Positions 1 to 7,734 are shown, counted from the stretch's first letter. The stretch is DNA of 64,000 nucleotides from Bartonella bovis 91-4 (GCF_000384965.1 NZ_CM001844.1:970042-1034041); one strand, 5' to 3'. Numbers and translations are program-made. The notes: generated from the sequence alone by a model not told the origin.

Positions 1-271
1 GACCATAGCAAGTTCTTTCGCCATGTCTAAGGTGAGATGATATTTATTGCAAGACCACCCTAGATTTTGCGCTCCCCAATTTTGGGGACCGCAAATCTTG
101 TGTTTTGATAAAGTCTTTTCCTTCTTCAAATTCATATTGATTAATACGATCTTTAATCCAAGTAGAAAAATCTTTTCCTACTTCCAAGAATGCATGCAAC
201 TCACGTGCATTGACTGTTTGTACAGTTTCTTGATTAATTGTATTGTTATGAATAGCGATAAGCGCTTCCAT
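1..271 (-). pseudogene. AntA-type antirepressor fragment, frameshifted, running off the left edge
   Basis: The N-terminal part (MEALIAIHNN, then QTVNARELHAFLEVGKDFS) matches the AntA domain of the intact antirepressor at 7776. The frame closes shortly after DLRSPKLGSAK at about 44. The expected continuation (KYHLTLDMAKELAMV) is then found in another frame between about 1 and 40. The gene has therefore suffered an indel around 45-80 and continues past the window edge. The start is placed at 271 because the sister gene starts at the equivalent methionine; 283 is also possible. It is one of four AntA-related loci here. The product is probably non-functional unless the truncated AntA domain alone acts. 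Confidence 0.6.
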
Positions 272-338
272 TGCAGACCTCATATTGCTTGGATTGATTT
301 TTAGATGTGTTGGGAAGAAAGTGTTATTGCTTTATCTG

Positions 339-650
339 TCAAACGCAAAACGCGAGGTGTTGATAGACTATTCTGGCTGCACCACTTTTCTCAGCTTGGG
401 CAAGCTTTTTTGCCATGTCTACGGTAAGGTAGTATTTCTTTTTTGAATGGTCATTTGAATCTTCAAAAGGCAATATACGAAAGTCCTCCCCTTCCTCAAA
501 TTCATATTCTTGGATGCGTTTAGTAATCCAATCATTAAAGTTGGTTTTTATTTTCAAACGCTCATGTAATATATGAGCCTTCACCATTTTCACCATTCGC
601 ACGGTTTCTTGATCAGTTTTATTATTCTGATGAGTAATAGGAGCTTCCAT
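339..650 (-). CDS. Truncated AntA-like antirepressor domain protein
   Basis: The protein of about 103 residues carries an AntA-type N-terminal domain (HILHERLKIKTNFNDWITKR, then YYLTVDMAKKLAQAEKS). It ends where full-length relatives continue into ARQYFIECERKAK and a KilAC domain. AntA-family proteins counter phage repressors or regulate early genes. The chosen start gives a TAATG overlap with the upstream gene ending at 650, which suggests translational coupling. The operon would be driven by the promoter at 1102-1130. The tail (GAARIVYQHLAFCV) looks like out-of-frame sequence, so it may be a degraded copy. It could still work as a lone DNA-binding domain. Confidence 0.55.
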   Translation of the reverse strand: MEAPITHQNNKTDQETVRMVKMVKAHILHERLKIKTNFNDWITKRIQEYEFEEGEDFRILPFEDSNDHSKKKYYLTVDMAKKLAQAEKSGAARIVYQHLAFCV

Positions 651-1045
651 TATTGCATCCTCCGATAATTCATGTTTAAAACATCGCAAGGACGTAAACG
701 GTGTTGCTCTTCATAAGTACCGTAGACTTTATCAGCATATATCTGTTCTTCTACATCTTCTTTCAGAATATGATATGCATTACTATCAACTATAAAGGGA
801 TGTGTATTACGCTCTAAAAGAGAGGAGTCGCTATCCTTTACATAAATTTCAGCGATTTTTTCAGAAATATCATCATAGTGGTCTGAGTGAAGATCAATAC
901 GAAGAATTCTTACAACATCATCTACACCGTCAACAATGTTCATGATTTCAGTTCTATCCAGTGGTCCCGATCGAGCATCGTGATAACCATCATCACATAT
1001 AACTAACAGAATCTCATGATCATCTACAAAAATCTGTTCGTTCAT
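650..1045 (-). CDS. Hypothetical early phage protein
   Basis: A 131-residue acidic protein with no family I recognise. Asp- and Glu-rich stretches (HEILLVICDDGYHDA, GVDDVVRILRIDLHSDH) suggest a small soluble cytoplasmic protein. It is preceded by a good ribosome-binding site (AGAGGGG) and is the first gene downstream of a promoter bracketed by two repressor-type palindromes. It is translationally coupled (TAATG) to the truncated antirepressor. Its position says it is an early lytic or anti-immunity gene expressed when the repressor is lost; its function is unknown. Confidence 0.6.
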   Translation of the reverse strand: MNEQIFVDDHEILLVICDDGYHDARSGPLDRTEIMNIVDGVDDVVRILRIDLHSDHYDDISEKIAEIYVKDSDSSLLERNTHPFIVDSNAYHILKEDVEEQIYADKVYGTYEEQHRLRPCDVLNMNYRRMQ

Positions 1046-1101
1046 TTTTCATCCCCTCTAATCCGCGTTGGCAAATGGTTGTTTGTAGTGCATAGACACA
1101 A

Positions 1102-1143
1102 TAAGTACGTTATGTACCAAATATAGTCAAGTACATAATGTAC
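1102..1143 (-). promoter_or_regulatory. Leftward promoter overlapped by two 13-bp operator palindromes
   Basis: Reading leftward there is a TTGACT -35 (1130-1125), 17 nt, and a TACTTA -10 (1107-1102). Palindromes GTACATAATGTAC (1131-1143) and GTACGTTATGTAC (1105-1117) abut the -35 and cover the -10, with centres 26 bp apart. A matching palindrome is found next to the Cro-like gene. This is how a repressor-controlled early promoter would look. The binding protein is inferred to be the S24 repressor at 1322. Confidence 0.6.
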
Positions 1144-1321
1144 TTATTTGTAAAAAATGATAAAAAAGAGGAAATAATCTGTGTCTTCTTGTCGCTATAA
1201 GAATCACTTTATTATATAGAATGTAAAAAATGCTCAGGCTTGTTATTAGGAATCAACAAAATGCAACTGCGATTCCACTGATAGCATTTAATTTTAAGTA
1301 GACGAAAGATGATTGCAATAT

Positions 1322-1939
1322 TTACATTTCAAGAATAGTACGCCGTACACGGCCTATTATTGAGATGGCGCCTTCGAGTTTTGGGGCTTTTATTGTTCTG
1401 TCATATGAAGCCGGTTGAAAAGGAGGGTTATCATTTGGTCTGTACCGCTTATATGTTGCTCTTCCAGTTTCATCTGCAATAACATAACAAGCATTTGGCA
1501 CAAGTTTTTTATCGCGCATATTTACAAATATTATAGAATCTGGAGGGCTAATTTTATTCATAGACGAACCATCTACGCGTAAAGCAATCCACTCACCCGC
1601 TGGAAGGTTGACAGCTTCGATCATAGAACAATCTAAAAAATTCGTTATACCTTCTTGCTCACTTAATTCTCCAGCACTAACCCACGAAATTAAAGGAATG
1701 CTCTCATTGAGACTAGGATTATCCTGAGAAGACTCGCCATACAAAATCCATCCAGGATCTACATTAAATACCTCTCCATATCGCTTAGCCATTTTACGCG
1801 AGATATCACGATTTCCATTTTCATGACTAGTTAATGTATTAACATTGAGAATTGATAAAGCACGCGCGGCTTTGCTCGGTGTTGGATATCCAGCGCGCTT
1901 ACGTGCCATTTTAAGTCTATCTTTTGGTAAAAGAATCAT
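1322..1939 (-). CDS. CI-type phage repressor, HTH plus S24 LexA-like peptidase
   Basis: Maintains lysogeny by binding operators and is inactivated by RecA-stimulated self-cleavage. An N-terminal HTH lies at about residues 5-60 (ARKRAGYPTPSKAARAL). The C-terminal S24 domain shows an Ala-Gly cleavage site (VSAGE, residues 88-92), catalytic Ser126 in DGSSM and catalytic Lys164 in ATYKR. The start is given as ATG 1939; a GTG at 1954 is possible but lacks a Shine-Dalgarno. The gene diverges from the Cro-like gene at 2023, the normal immunity-region layout. An imperfect operator overlaps its start, so autoregulation is likely. All catalytic residues are present, so the repressor looks functional. 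Confidence 0.85.
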   Translation of the reverse strand: MILLPKDRLKMARKRAGYPTPSKAARALSILNVNTLTSHENGNRDISRKMAKRYGEVFNVDPGWILYGESSQDNPSLNESIPLISWVSAGELSEQEGITNFLDCSMIEAVNLPAGEWIALRVDGSSMNKISPPDSIIFVNMRDKKLVPNACYVIADETGRATYKRYRPNDNPPFQPASYDRTIKAPKLEGAISIIGRVRRTILEM

Positions 1940-1941
1940 TT

Positions 1942-2012
1942 GTACATTATCCACTATTTTTTCTGTTCATTGTGTACGATTTTATCTTGATTTTAAATTG
2001 TACATAACGTAC
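1942..2012. promoter_or_regulatory. Immunity-region operators between repressor and Cro-like gene
   Basis: A perfect palindrome GTACATAACGTAC lies at 2000-2012, eleven bases before the Cro-like start. An 11/13 match, GTACATTATCCAC, lies at 1942-1954 over the repressor start. A weak rightward promoter (TTGATT at 1987-1992, then TACTGT at 2010-2015) would place the 2000-2012 site between -35 and -10. The sites share the consensus of the two palindromes at 1105-1143. Confidence 0.55.
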
Positions 2013-2022
2013 TGTAGCTATC

Positions 2023-2412
2023 ATGGTTAATGATTTTTCTGTTAAAAATTTAATTGAGTCTTGGGGATCTATCCGCCAATTTGCGGAAGAAATTGGATGT
2101 AGTTATGAAGCCGCGCGTAAAATGCGCGATCGTAATAGTATTTCTCCAAAATATTGGAACATAATTATTCAATTGTCTAAATCTAAAGGGTTATCTTGGG
2201 TTACAATGAATTGGTTTCTTCATACATATGAGAATAAATCTCGTAAAGTCTACTTTCCAATGACAAAACACCATAAAGATGCTGTTTATTCCGAGAAAAA
2301 TCTTACTGCACCAGATGGATCACAGTTAACAACATCTGCGTTTTTGGAAAGTTCCACAGATACTGAACATCAGCGAGATAATTCGCCTTGTCAAATAGAA
2401 GAAAGAATATGA
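2023..2412 (+). CDS. Cro/CII-like HTH regulator
   Basis: A 129-residue protein with an N-terminal helix-turn-helix (SIRQFAEEIGCSYEAARKMR, about residues 13-32). An ISPKYW segment follows, of the kind found in small phage Cro-like proteins that name the operator-facing helix. The C-terminal half is polar and probably disordered. It is the first gene rightward of the immunity operators and diverges from the S24 repressor. The role is inferred as a Cro-type switch protein or an early activator. The next gene overlaps its stop codon (ATGA). Confidence 0.65.
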   Translation: MVNDFSVKNLIESWGSIRQFAEEIGCSYEAARKMRDRNSISPKYWNIIIQLSKSKGLSWVTMNWFLHTYENKSRKVYFPMTKHHKDAVYSEKNLTAPDGSQLTTSAFLESSTDTEHQRDNSPCQIEERI

Positions 2413-2930
2413 AAGCAAAAGAGATGATAAAAGAAATTTATACACGATTTTACAGATTAGTAAGTCGTAACAAAAGAATTGAGAATGCCAGTAAGTTAAT
2501 AGAAGGATACACAGATGCAACGTCATCTGAGGATAGTGCAGACGAGCTTATCATACAATCTTCTACGCAAGAAAATATTCGCTCACTACAAGAAAGTGCC
2601 CCTTCATTAAAAGAGAGGCTGCATAAGTTAAAAGTGAATAGTTGTCTAGAGCGCTATGAAGAAACTCTTGTAGAAGAAGATCAGTTGATTGAGGAAGAAA
2701 AAAGTGCACTTAAAACTCTATCCACTTTAATTGAGCAAAAAAATAAAGCATTACAAATGAGAAAGAAAAAATTAGCTTTAAATGTGAAGTTGTTTGATAT
2801 TCTCAGTCAAAGCAATGGTAAAAGCAACATAGCAAAATCAGTTAAACCGATAGAGATTTCCCCACCAATAAAAGTCATTCCTTTTGAACAAAAGAAAAAT
2901 CTGCAGACAAACAAACGTCTTCAAGCTTAA
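2409..2930 (+). CDS. Coiled-coil early phage protein
   Basis: About 173 residues, very rich in Lys and Glu. A long helical coiled-coil stretch covers roughly residues 70-140 (SLKERLHKLKVNSCLERYEE, then LIEEEKSALKTLSTLIEQKN). The start at 2409 gives an ATGA overlap with the Cro-like gene; an upstream in-frame ATG at 2388 is less likely. No catalytic motif is visible and I do not recognise a family. Coupling to the Cro-like gene suggests a co-expressed early function, perhaps an accessory of the regulator. Confidence 0.6.
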   Translation: MKAKEMIKEIYTRFYRLVSRNKRIENASKLIEGYTDATSSEDSADELIIQSSTQENIRSLQESAPSLKERLHKLKVNSCLERYEETLVEEDQLIEEEKSALKTLSTLIEQKNKALQMRKKKLALNVKLFDILSQSNGKSNIAKSVKPIEISPPIKVIPFEQKKNLQTNKRLQA

Positions 2931-3082
2931 CATCGTACTCCATTTAAACGTGGCCCTCTTATTATTTAGCGTTCAGAGTTTTTAGAAGGCTACTTTCAAA
3001 AACATTTTTTCAATAAAGCTACGCGCTAGACATTCTGTCATAGCGTGTATAGCCACGTATTACCTAAACTGAGGGGACAATT

Positions 3083-3625
3083 ATGAAGATAAAATACGAG
3101 CTTACGGAAGAAAGTAAGCAAGTTCATATATTAAGATTTAGAATGGAGTACACCCACACTCTTTATCGAATTAGAGCATTAAGAAACTTTAGTAATGTTA
3201 AAGCTGGTGATTTGGGTGGTTTCATAAAAAAAGAAAACAATCTTTCTCACGAGGGTGATTGTTGGGTTGATGATGAAGCGCAGGTGTATGGTGATGCACG
3301 CATTTACGACAATGCTTTGGTTTCCGGTAAAGCAGAAGTTTACGACGATGTACGCGTTTACGAAAATGCACTCATTGGCGACCGTGCACAGATTTACGGT
3401 AATGCAGAGATTTTTGGTGATGCACGCGTTTACGACAATGCCTGGGTTTCCGGCAGTGCAGATGTTTTTGATAATGCACAGGTTTATGGTGATGCTTGGG
3501 TTCATGGCTTTGCAGAAGTTTCCGGCAAAGCGCGGGTGCACGGTGATGTTTTAGTTTACGACAATGCGCGAATTTCAGGCAATACAGAAATTTCTAAAGG
3601 TGCATATGGCTATGTGTACGGTTAA
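3083..3625 (+). CDS. Hexapeptide-repeat left-handed beta-helix protein
   Basis: After an N-terminal cap (about residues 1-55, containing LYRIRALRNFSNVKAGDLGG) the protein consists of near-perfect repeats such as VYGDARIYDNALVSGKAEVY, running to the end. This six-residue periodicity with small residues at the turns is typical of left-handed parallel beta-helices (bacterial YdcK-like proteins). There are no acyltransferase catalytic signatures such as an active-site His loop. A GAGGGG ribosome-binding site precedes the ATG. Similar proteins occur scattered in prophage early regions; the function is unknown. It could be a structural scaffold or a DNA mimic, but this is speculation. Confidence 0.75.
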   Translation: MKIKYELTEESKQVHILRFRMEYTHTLYRIRALRNFSNVKAGDLGGFIKKENNLSHEGDCWVDDEAQVYGDARIYDNALVSGKAEVYDDVRVYENALIGDRAQIYGNAEIFGDARVYDNAWVSGSADVFDNAQVYGDAWVHGFAEVSGKARVHGDVLVYDNARISGNTEISKGAYGYVYG

Positions 3626-3797
3626 CAACACCACAGAAACTGACACGAGTGCCTCTACTCAATGTGAGCACAACAGATAGGGTGTGATAATCGTCCCCAT
3701 CAAAAAAGAAATTTAATTCACAAACCATTCCTTGTTTTGATCTAGGTGCGAAGACAGGCTTGGCAATTTTACATTTAAAGAAACAAGGAGGTATGTG

Positions 3798-4145
3798 ATG
3801 TCAACGAAATCACCCTGGGTGAAATTTTATCCTAGTCAATTTTTAAAAGAGCTTATGGGTTTGAAGCCAGCAGAGACTGCTGTTTACACAATGTTGGTAT
3901 TACTCATGATTGATAAGGGCACACCTATTTTTAACAATGCTTCTCATTTATCAAATTTGTGTGGCTGTTCAGTACAGACGTTTAACAAGATATTAGAAAC
4001 TTTAATAAGCTGTGATCATATCACTCGTTTAGAGAATGGCCGTTTGTGGCACACATCATCAGCATTTGATCTTGATATCAACAGTGAAAATTCAAACACC
4101 GTAAAACGAAGTGAGAAAAAAGAGGAGGAAAATTATGGCAACTAA
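3798..4145 (+). CDS. Short DUF1376 (YdaU-like) phage protein
   Basis: A 115-residue protein with the DUF1376 pattern (SPWVKFYPSQFLKELMGLKP, then winged-helix-like LCGCSVQTFNKILETLI). DUF1376 proteins lie in phage replication modules and are thought to act in replication initiation. The start is ATG 3798, with AAGGAGG six bases upstream; an adjacent GTG at 3795 is unlikely. It is a paralogue of the next gene but lacks that gene's long C-terminal region. The two overlap by 11 bases, so they are co-translated. Confidence 0.7.
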   Translation: MSTKSPWVKFYPSQFLKELMGLKPAETAVYTMLVLLMIDKGTPIFNNASHLSNLCGCSVQTFNKILETLISCDHITRLENGRLWHTSSAFDLDINSENSNTVKRSEKKEEENYGN

Positions 4146-5256
4146 ATTACCTTGGGTTCGAAATTTCTATGAAGAATGGATCATGGATTTTTCTGGTACG
4201 AGTGCAGCAGAGAAAGCTACTTATATGACACTCACTGCTCTCATGTATCGAGCACAAGAACCAATTTGGGAAGAAATTTCTACATTAGCACGTTGTATTG
4301 GCTGTTCAGTAAATACTTTGAATAAGGCATTAGATGTTTTGTTGCGTAAGAAAAAAATCACCCGTTTAGAAGATGGCCGTTTATGGAGTTTGCAAGTTGA
4401 AGAAGAACTAAAGAATTGCAATGACAATTTAAATAAGCTTTCAGAAAAAGCTATCAAAGCTGCAAATACCAGGAGAAATAAGCATCAAGATAACTCATCA
4501 AAAGATCACGATGACATAACAATGAAGTCATCACAAAGTCATGATGAGGTCATGATGAGTTCATCACGACAACACATTAACAATAACATATATAAAAAAA
4601 CTAACACTATCGTGTTATCAAAAAAAGAAAATGTTTCAGAAGATTTAGCAACTGAAGTTTCGGTTCAGAGTGAAACAACCGATGAGATGGTTGAGAAGCA
4701 TTTGGATCACGATACGTCCTCATCAGAAAATCAATCACCCGTTTCACAGCAAAAAAGCACTGAAAAGAAAACCAAGCGGTCTAGGAGTGAACGAGGTTGT
4801 CGCTTGCCTGAGGATTTCGAACCTGATCTGCAATACGCAATCGACAGAGGCTTAACGCATGATGAGGCGTTGTTAGAGTTTGAGAGGTTTAAAAACTACT
4901 GGCTAGCAAGACCAAAAAAATGTGCAGAGATCAAGGATTGGCAGCTGACATGGTACAACTGGGTTACTTCTGACTATGGAATTTTAGCTAAGAAAAAAGC
5001 GAAATTGGAAAAGGAAAAACAAAATGGTAGGGATGGAAATTATTCTCAGCGACAAAAAAGTTTCACCGAACGTCTTACAGAAAGTTTCGAAAGCTCCAGA
5101 CATGATTTTTCATCTGGAGATGATCATGAAGAGGATCAGCCGAGGGTATCCATCGACCTTCAAGAGTGGGAGCGAATTGACGAAGCAGGAGGAGATGACA
5201 GCATTAGAAGCTTGCAACCGTCTGCAGAGACTGTTCAGTGTGAAAGCTTCGGATGA
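4135..5256 (+). CDS. DUF1376 replication-initiation-like protein
   Basis: About 373 residues. The N-terminal DUF1376/winged-helix domain (about 1-95) contains GCSVNTLNKALDVLLRKKK. A polar, repetitive, probably disordered linker covers about 100-220. A C-terminal module (GCRLPEDFEPDLQYAIDRGL, then DWQLTWYNWV) resembles the helicase-loader-like tail of phage replisome organisers. The start is ATG 4135 behind AGAGGAGG. By position it is the phage replication initiator; no separate helicase is visible in the window, so it probably recruits host DnaB. This inference rests on domain layout only. Confidence 0.7.
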   Translation: MATKLPWVRNFYEEWIMDFSGTSAAEKATYMTLTALMYRAQEPIWEEISTLARCIGCSVNTLNKALDVLLRKKKITRLEDGRLWSLQVEEELKNCNDNLNKLSEKAIKAANTRRNKHQDNSSKDHDDITMKSSQSHDEVMMSSSRQHINNNIYKKTNTIVLSKKENVSEDLATEVSVQSETTDEMVEKHLDHDTSSSENQSPVSQQKSTEKKTKRSRSERGCRLPEDFEPDLQYAIDRGLTHDEALLEFERFKNYWLARPKKCAEIKDWQLTWYNWVTSDYGILAKKKAKLEKEKQNGRDGNYSQRQKSFTERLTESFESSRHDFSSGDDHEEDQPRVSIDLQEWERIDEAGGDDSIRSLQPSAETVQCESFG

Positions 5257-5593
5257 GCAGATTAAGAAAGCAGGTTTTTTTCTCTCAAGTTTGAGAGTTC
5301 CAGCCAACACAGATCCCAATGCAGTTGCTTCGTCTTACAAGCTAACACTCAAGCATGTTTCAGCATACGCTCTTGCAAAAGCCGTTGAAAATATTCTCAC
5401 TGGTCAAGTTGAAGAGATGTCAAAGGTATTCATGCCCACATGTGCAGAACTTGTTTCTTACTGTCAGAAGCTAGAAAGTGATGTGCTTGCAAGAGCTTGG
5501 TATGTGCACAGAGCGATTGAAAATACACAAGCAAAGGCTCTGAAAGAGCAAGAGAGACGAGAGAACGTCATTCCATTCACAAAAACAGGTTGA
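5126..5593 (+). CDS. Hypothetical replication-module protein
   Basis: About 155 residues, helical, with no family I can name. It overlaps the 3' end of the preceding gene in another frame by roughly 130 bases. I place the start at ATG 5126 behind GGAG. ATG 5195 behind AGGAGG is possible but the spacing is only two bases, and an upstream GTG or ATG would enlarge the overlap. The middle part (ALEACNRLQRLFSVKASDEQ, then AYALAKAVENIL) looks like a helical bundle. As the last gene of the replication block it may be an accessory replication or loader factor. Confidence 0.55.
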   Translation: MKRISRGYPSTFKSGSELTKQEEMTALEACNRLQRLFSVKASDEQIKKAGFFLSSLRVPANTDPNAVASSYKLTLKHVSAYALAKAVENILTGQVEEMSKVFMPTCAELVSYCQKLESDVLARAWYVHRAIENTQAKALKEQERRENVIPFTKTG

Positions 5594-5770
5594 TGATTTT
5601 AAGAACAGCAAAGTAGAGAAAAGTGCTGATCATTTTTGGATTAGATATGCGTTTAAATCAACAGAAAGGTACCGTAGAGAAAGATTGAGAAGTTTTTTGA
5701 TGGAATTCTCACAAACACATCTGAAACATAAAACGTTCTGTACGAAGTTAATTTAAGAAAAATAGAACAG

Positions 5771-6295
5771 ATGCAAAAATTAGGGCAATTGGATATGTTT
5801 AAAAAAATTAGAACTGTAGTAATATACAGCGTAGGATTTGCGGTGTTACAGTTTTTGCAAATAGAAAAAAACACCGAATTTATTCAAGCTGTTTTAATAT
5901 TTTCATCTCTTGCTATTTTGGTAACCATGGTTTTCATAGCAGCTTTCTTTAGATCTCGAGTTTCTTCAGAGTTGCATCACAATCCTCAACATCAACATAA
6001 AACAACAACAGATCTGAATATCCTAACAGTTTATTTGCGCGAATATTTGTATAGTTTTTTGCATATAGTCTTTATAGCACTTTTGTTGTTACTTTTACCA
6101 AGCAATCTCAGACAAGACATTGTTTTACCTTTTTTCTCTTGGGATTCAAAATGGGAGTTTCATTTTTATTGGGATGTCTTGTTATGGTACTTTTTTCTAA
6201 TTTTTGTGTCTGATATTGCCTTGCAAATGCGTGGTTTCATAAACAGTCTTGTACATTTGTTTAACTTAAATGCTGTCTACTCTCCTTTAGAGTAA
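5771..6295 (+). CDS. Hypothetical four-pass membrane protein
   Basis: A 174-residue protein with four hydrophobic segments: about residues 17-34, 41-61, 94-111 and 134-152. A His-rich loop (HHNPQHQHK) lies between the second and third. No known family and no clear Shine-Dalgarno were recognised. It lies between the replication genes and a decayed antirepressor fragment, where phages often carry lysogenic-conversion or superinfection-exclusion genes. It could be a holin by topology, but it is far from the lysis cassette. Function unknown. Confidence 0.5.
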   Translation: MQKLGQLDMFKKIRTVVIYSVGFAVLQFLQIEKNTEFIQAVLIFSSLAILVTMVFIAAFFRSRVSSELHHNPQHQHKTTTDLNILTVYLREYLYSFLHIVFIALLLLLLPSNLRQDIVLPFFSWDSKWEFHFYWDVLLWYFFLIFVSDIALQMRGFINSLVHLFNLNAVYSPLE

Positions 6296-6443
6296 ATGGT
6301 ATTATGTTTGAAGGATTATACCCTGCAAGCACTGACCTCAAATTTGAGGGCACCTATATTTAGACAAGCAAAGAAAGACGCAAAACTGCTTTAATCTTTC
6401 CAAACGTGAATGTTAATTAATGAAAAAAAAGACTTTATAACCG

Positions 6444-6459
6444 CGGTAAATTTTTACCG
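6444..6459. repeat. Inverted repeat CGGTAAA-TT-TTTACCG
   Basis: A 7-bp perfect inverted repeat separated by two bases, between the membrane protein gene and the antirepressor fragment. It has no following T-tract. It could be an operator or a remnant of an intergenic terminator. Confidence 0.35.
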
Positions 6460-6507
6460 GGGTGGAGAAATAAAAACTACTACCTTACTTACCTAACTAT
6501 TTATACA

Positions 6508-6561
6508 GTGCGTCAATATTTCATTGAATGCGAACGACGTGCAAAACAGCCTTTAGACCTC
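6508..6561 (+). pseudogene. Antirepressor gene fragment
   Basis: About 18 codons encode RQYFIECERRAKQPLDL. The DNA and protein closely match positions 8051-8101 inside the intact antirepressor (RQYFIECERKAKQPLDLV). Upstream AntA and downstream KilAC sequence are absent. The fragment stops about ten bases from the 3' end of the opposing membrane-protein gene. It is a relic of a second antirepressor copy cut by rearrangement. Confidence 0.7.
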
Positions 6562-6570
6562 TTTTTAGAA

Positions 6571-7392
6571 TTAATGATATCTTTCAAGAATTCGAACCAC
6601 TGCAGCAAATCTGGGGATTGCATTGAATTCATAATTCCATGCTATACCAGAACGGCGATTGATCTGACATCCTTGGTATGTAATACTAGCTGATGCAATT
6701 TGTGTCCAAGTAATTCGTTCATTCTTTTCAGGGCTTTCAAATACAATAGCTTGATTTGTTACTAGGAGACGACCAAAAGGCTTGGTCTTTTTACTGCTAA
6801 TGAAGGTAACGTATTCTTGAATACCCAACAATTTTTCATTGCGCATTAAACGGTAATCATATTCATACGCGTCAAGTTCAGGAAACATCTCACTAGCTTC
6901 GGAAAAATTAGAAGGAGAGACGTTTGAGAGTAACATTGAAACTTGTTCTTCAAAATGTTTTTTGCGTTTATATTGTCTGTAATGATATAAAGTGGACAAT
7001 GTAAAAAGCGTGAGTATTACTAGTAAAAACCATCCTAAAAAACCTATTCCATCATTATTTTTTGATTCCTCGATTTGAGGTTTGGTGACTTGATCATTAG
7101 TATCCTCAGTTGGTGTATGAATAGCGTTTTCGTCTTGATTGTTGATGTCTATTAATGCTGTTAACGATGAAGCGGTAATTTCATTATTGTGGGTAATTTG
7201 ATCTGATTTAATTTTATCTACAAGAGCCACACCTGCTATTAAAGAGCTTAAAAACAAAAAAATACCGAGCCCAAGAGTTTTTAATCCGTTTTTTCTGTGT
7301 TTTTTTATGCACACTAGAACCAATCCGGTAATCATTACCGGTAAAGATAATAACCATATAATCATCATAATTATGTTAAGTGTGGTGTACAT
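6571..7392 (-). CDS. Membrane protein with C-terminal PH/GRAM-like domain
   Basis: A 273-residue protein with transmembrane segments at about residues 6-28, 38-58 and 118-138. A polar, Asn/Asp/Thr-rich loop lies at 60-115. The cytosolic C-terminus has a GRAM/PH-like core (KPFGRLLVTNQAIVFESPEK, then ITWTQIASASITY). It starts at ATG 7392 behind GGGAGAGG and is transcribed against the surrounding early genes. Together with its position next to a chopped antirepressor fragment, this marks it as inserted cargo (a moron). A role in the host envelope or in excluding other phages is plausible but unproven. Confidence 0.6.
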   Translation of the reverse strand: MYTTLNIIMMIIWLLSLPVMITGLVLVCIKKHRKNGLKTLGLGIFLFLSSLIAGVALVDKIKSDQITHNNEITASSLTALIDINNQDENAIHTPTEDTNDQVTKPQIEESKNNDGIGFLGWFLLVILTLFTLSTLYHYRQYKRKKHFEEQVSMLLSNVSPSNFSEASEMFPELDAYEYDYRLMRNEKLLGIQEYVTFISSKKTKPFGRLLVTNQAIVFESPEKNERITWTQIASASITYQGCQINRRSGIAWNYEFNAIPRFAAVVRILERYH

Positions 7393-7607
7393 CGCCTCTC
7401 CCTTCGCTACAAATAAGAAAGCGGACTAACAGATTCACAGTGGGCTGGCAAACAAAAGTGCCGATTATCTACTTAAAAATGTATTTTTTACCTATTGACA
7501 ATATAACAGGAATACGTCTATATGCGAATCAGGTGCTTAAGAAACACCTTAAAACATCTAGCGGATTGGTTGCCGAAATAATCAGTTTTCCGCACATATT
7601 AAAGACT

Positions 7608-7637
7608 TTGACTCATTGTATGCGTGTAGCGTATAGT
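7608..7637 (+). promoter_or_regulatory. Sigma-70-type promoter for leader RNA and antirepressor
   Basis: A TTGACT -35 (7608-7613), an 18-nt spacer and a TATAGT -10 (7632-7637). The predicted start is at about 7644, exactly where the structured leader begins. Confidence 0.6.
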
Positions 7638-7643
7638 GCTTTT

Positions 7644-7734
7644 GTCGGGTGTAGTTATGCGATACAATACCCTTTATGGGGAAAGCATAACGACGGACTA
7701 GATGCCGTGTTTCTTAACACCCGGCGCTCTTTTT
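7644..7734 (+). ncRNA. Structured leader RNA / attenuator upstream of the antirepressor
   Basis: An outer 9-bp helix (GTCGGGTGT 7644-7652 with ACACCCGGC 7717-7725, one G-U pair) closes a multibranch structure. An inner 7-bp helix (GTTATGC 7654-7660 with GCATAAC 7685-7691) is capped by CCC-TTTAT-GGG (7670-7680). A short ACGG/CCGT hairpin lies at 7693-7708. The outer helix is followed by GCTC and five Ts (7730-7734), so transcription could end there and yield an RNA of about 90 nt. The antirepressor start lies 41 bases further on, behind AGGAG. Bartonella Brt RNAs are known structured RNAs placed before DNA-binding protein genes; whether this belongs to them was not tested. Confidence 0.55.

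Noticed and set aside
3179-3554. Long open frames on both strands inside the hexapeptide gene
   Set aside because: They are products of the repeat structure of the real gene and have no start signals or family.
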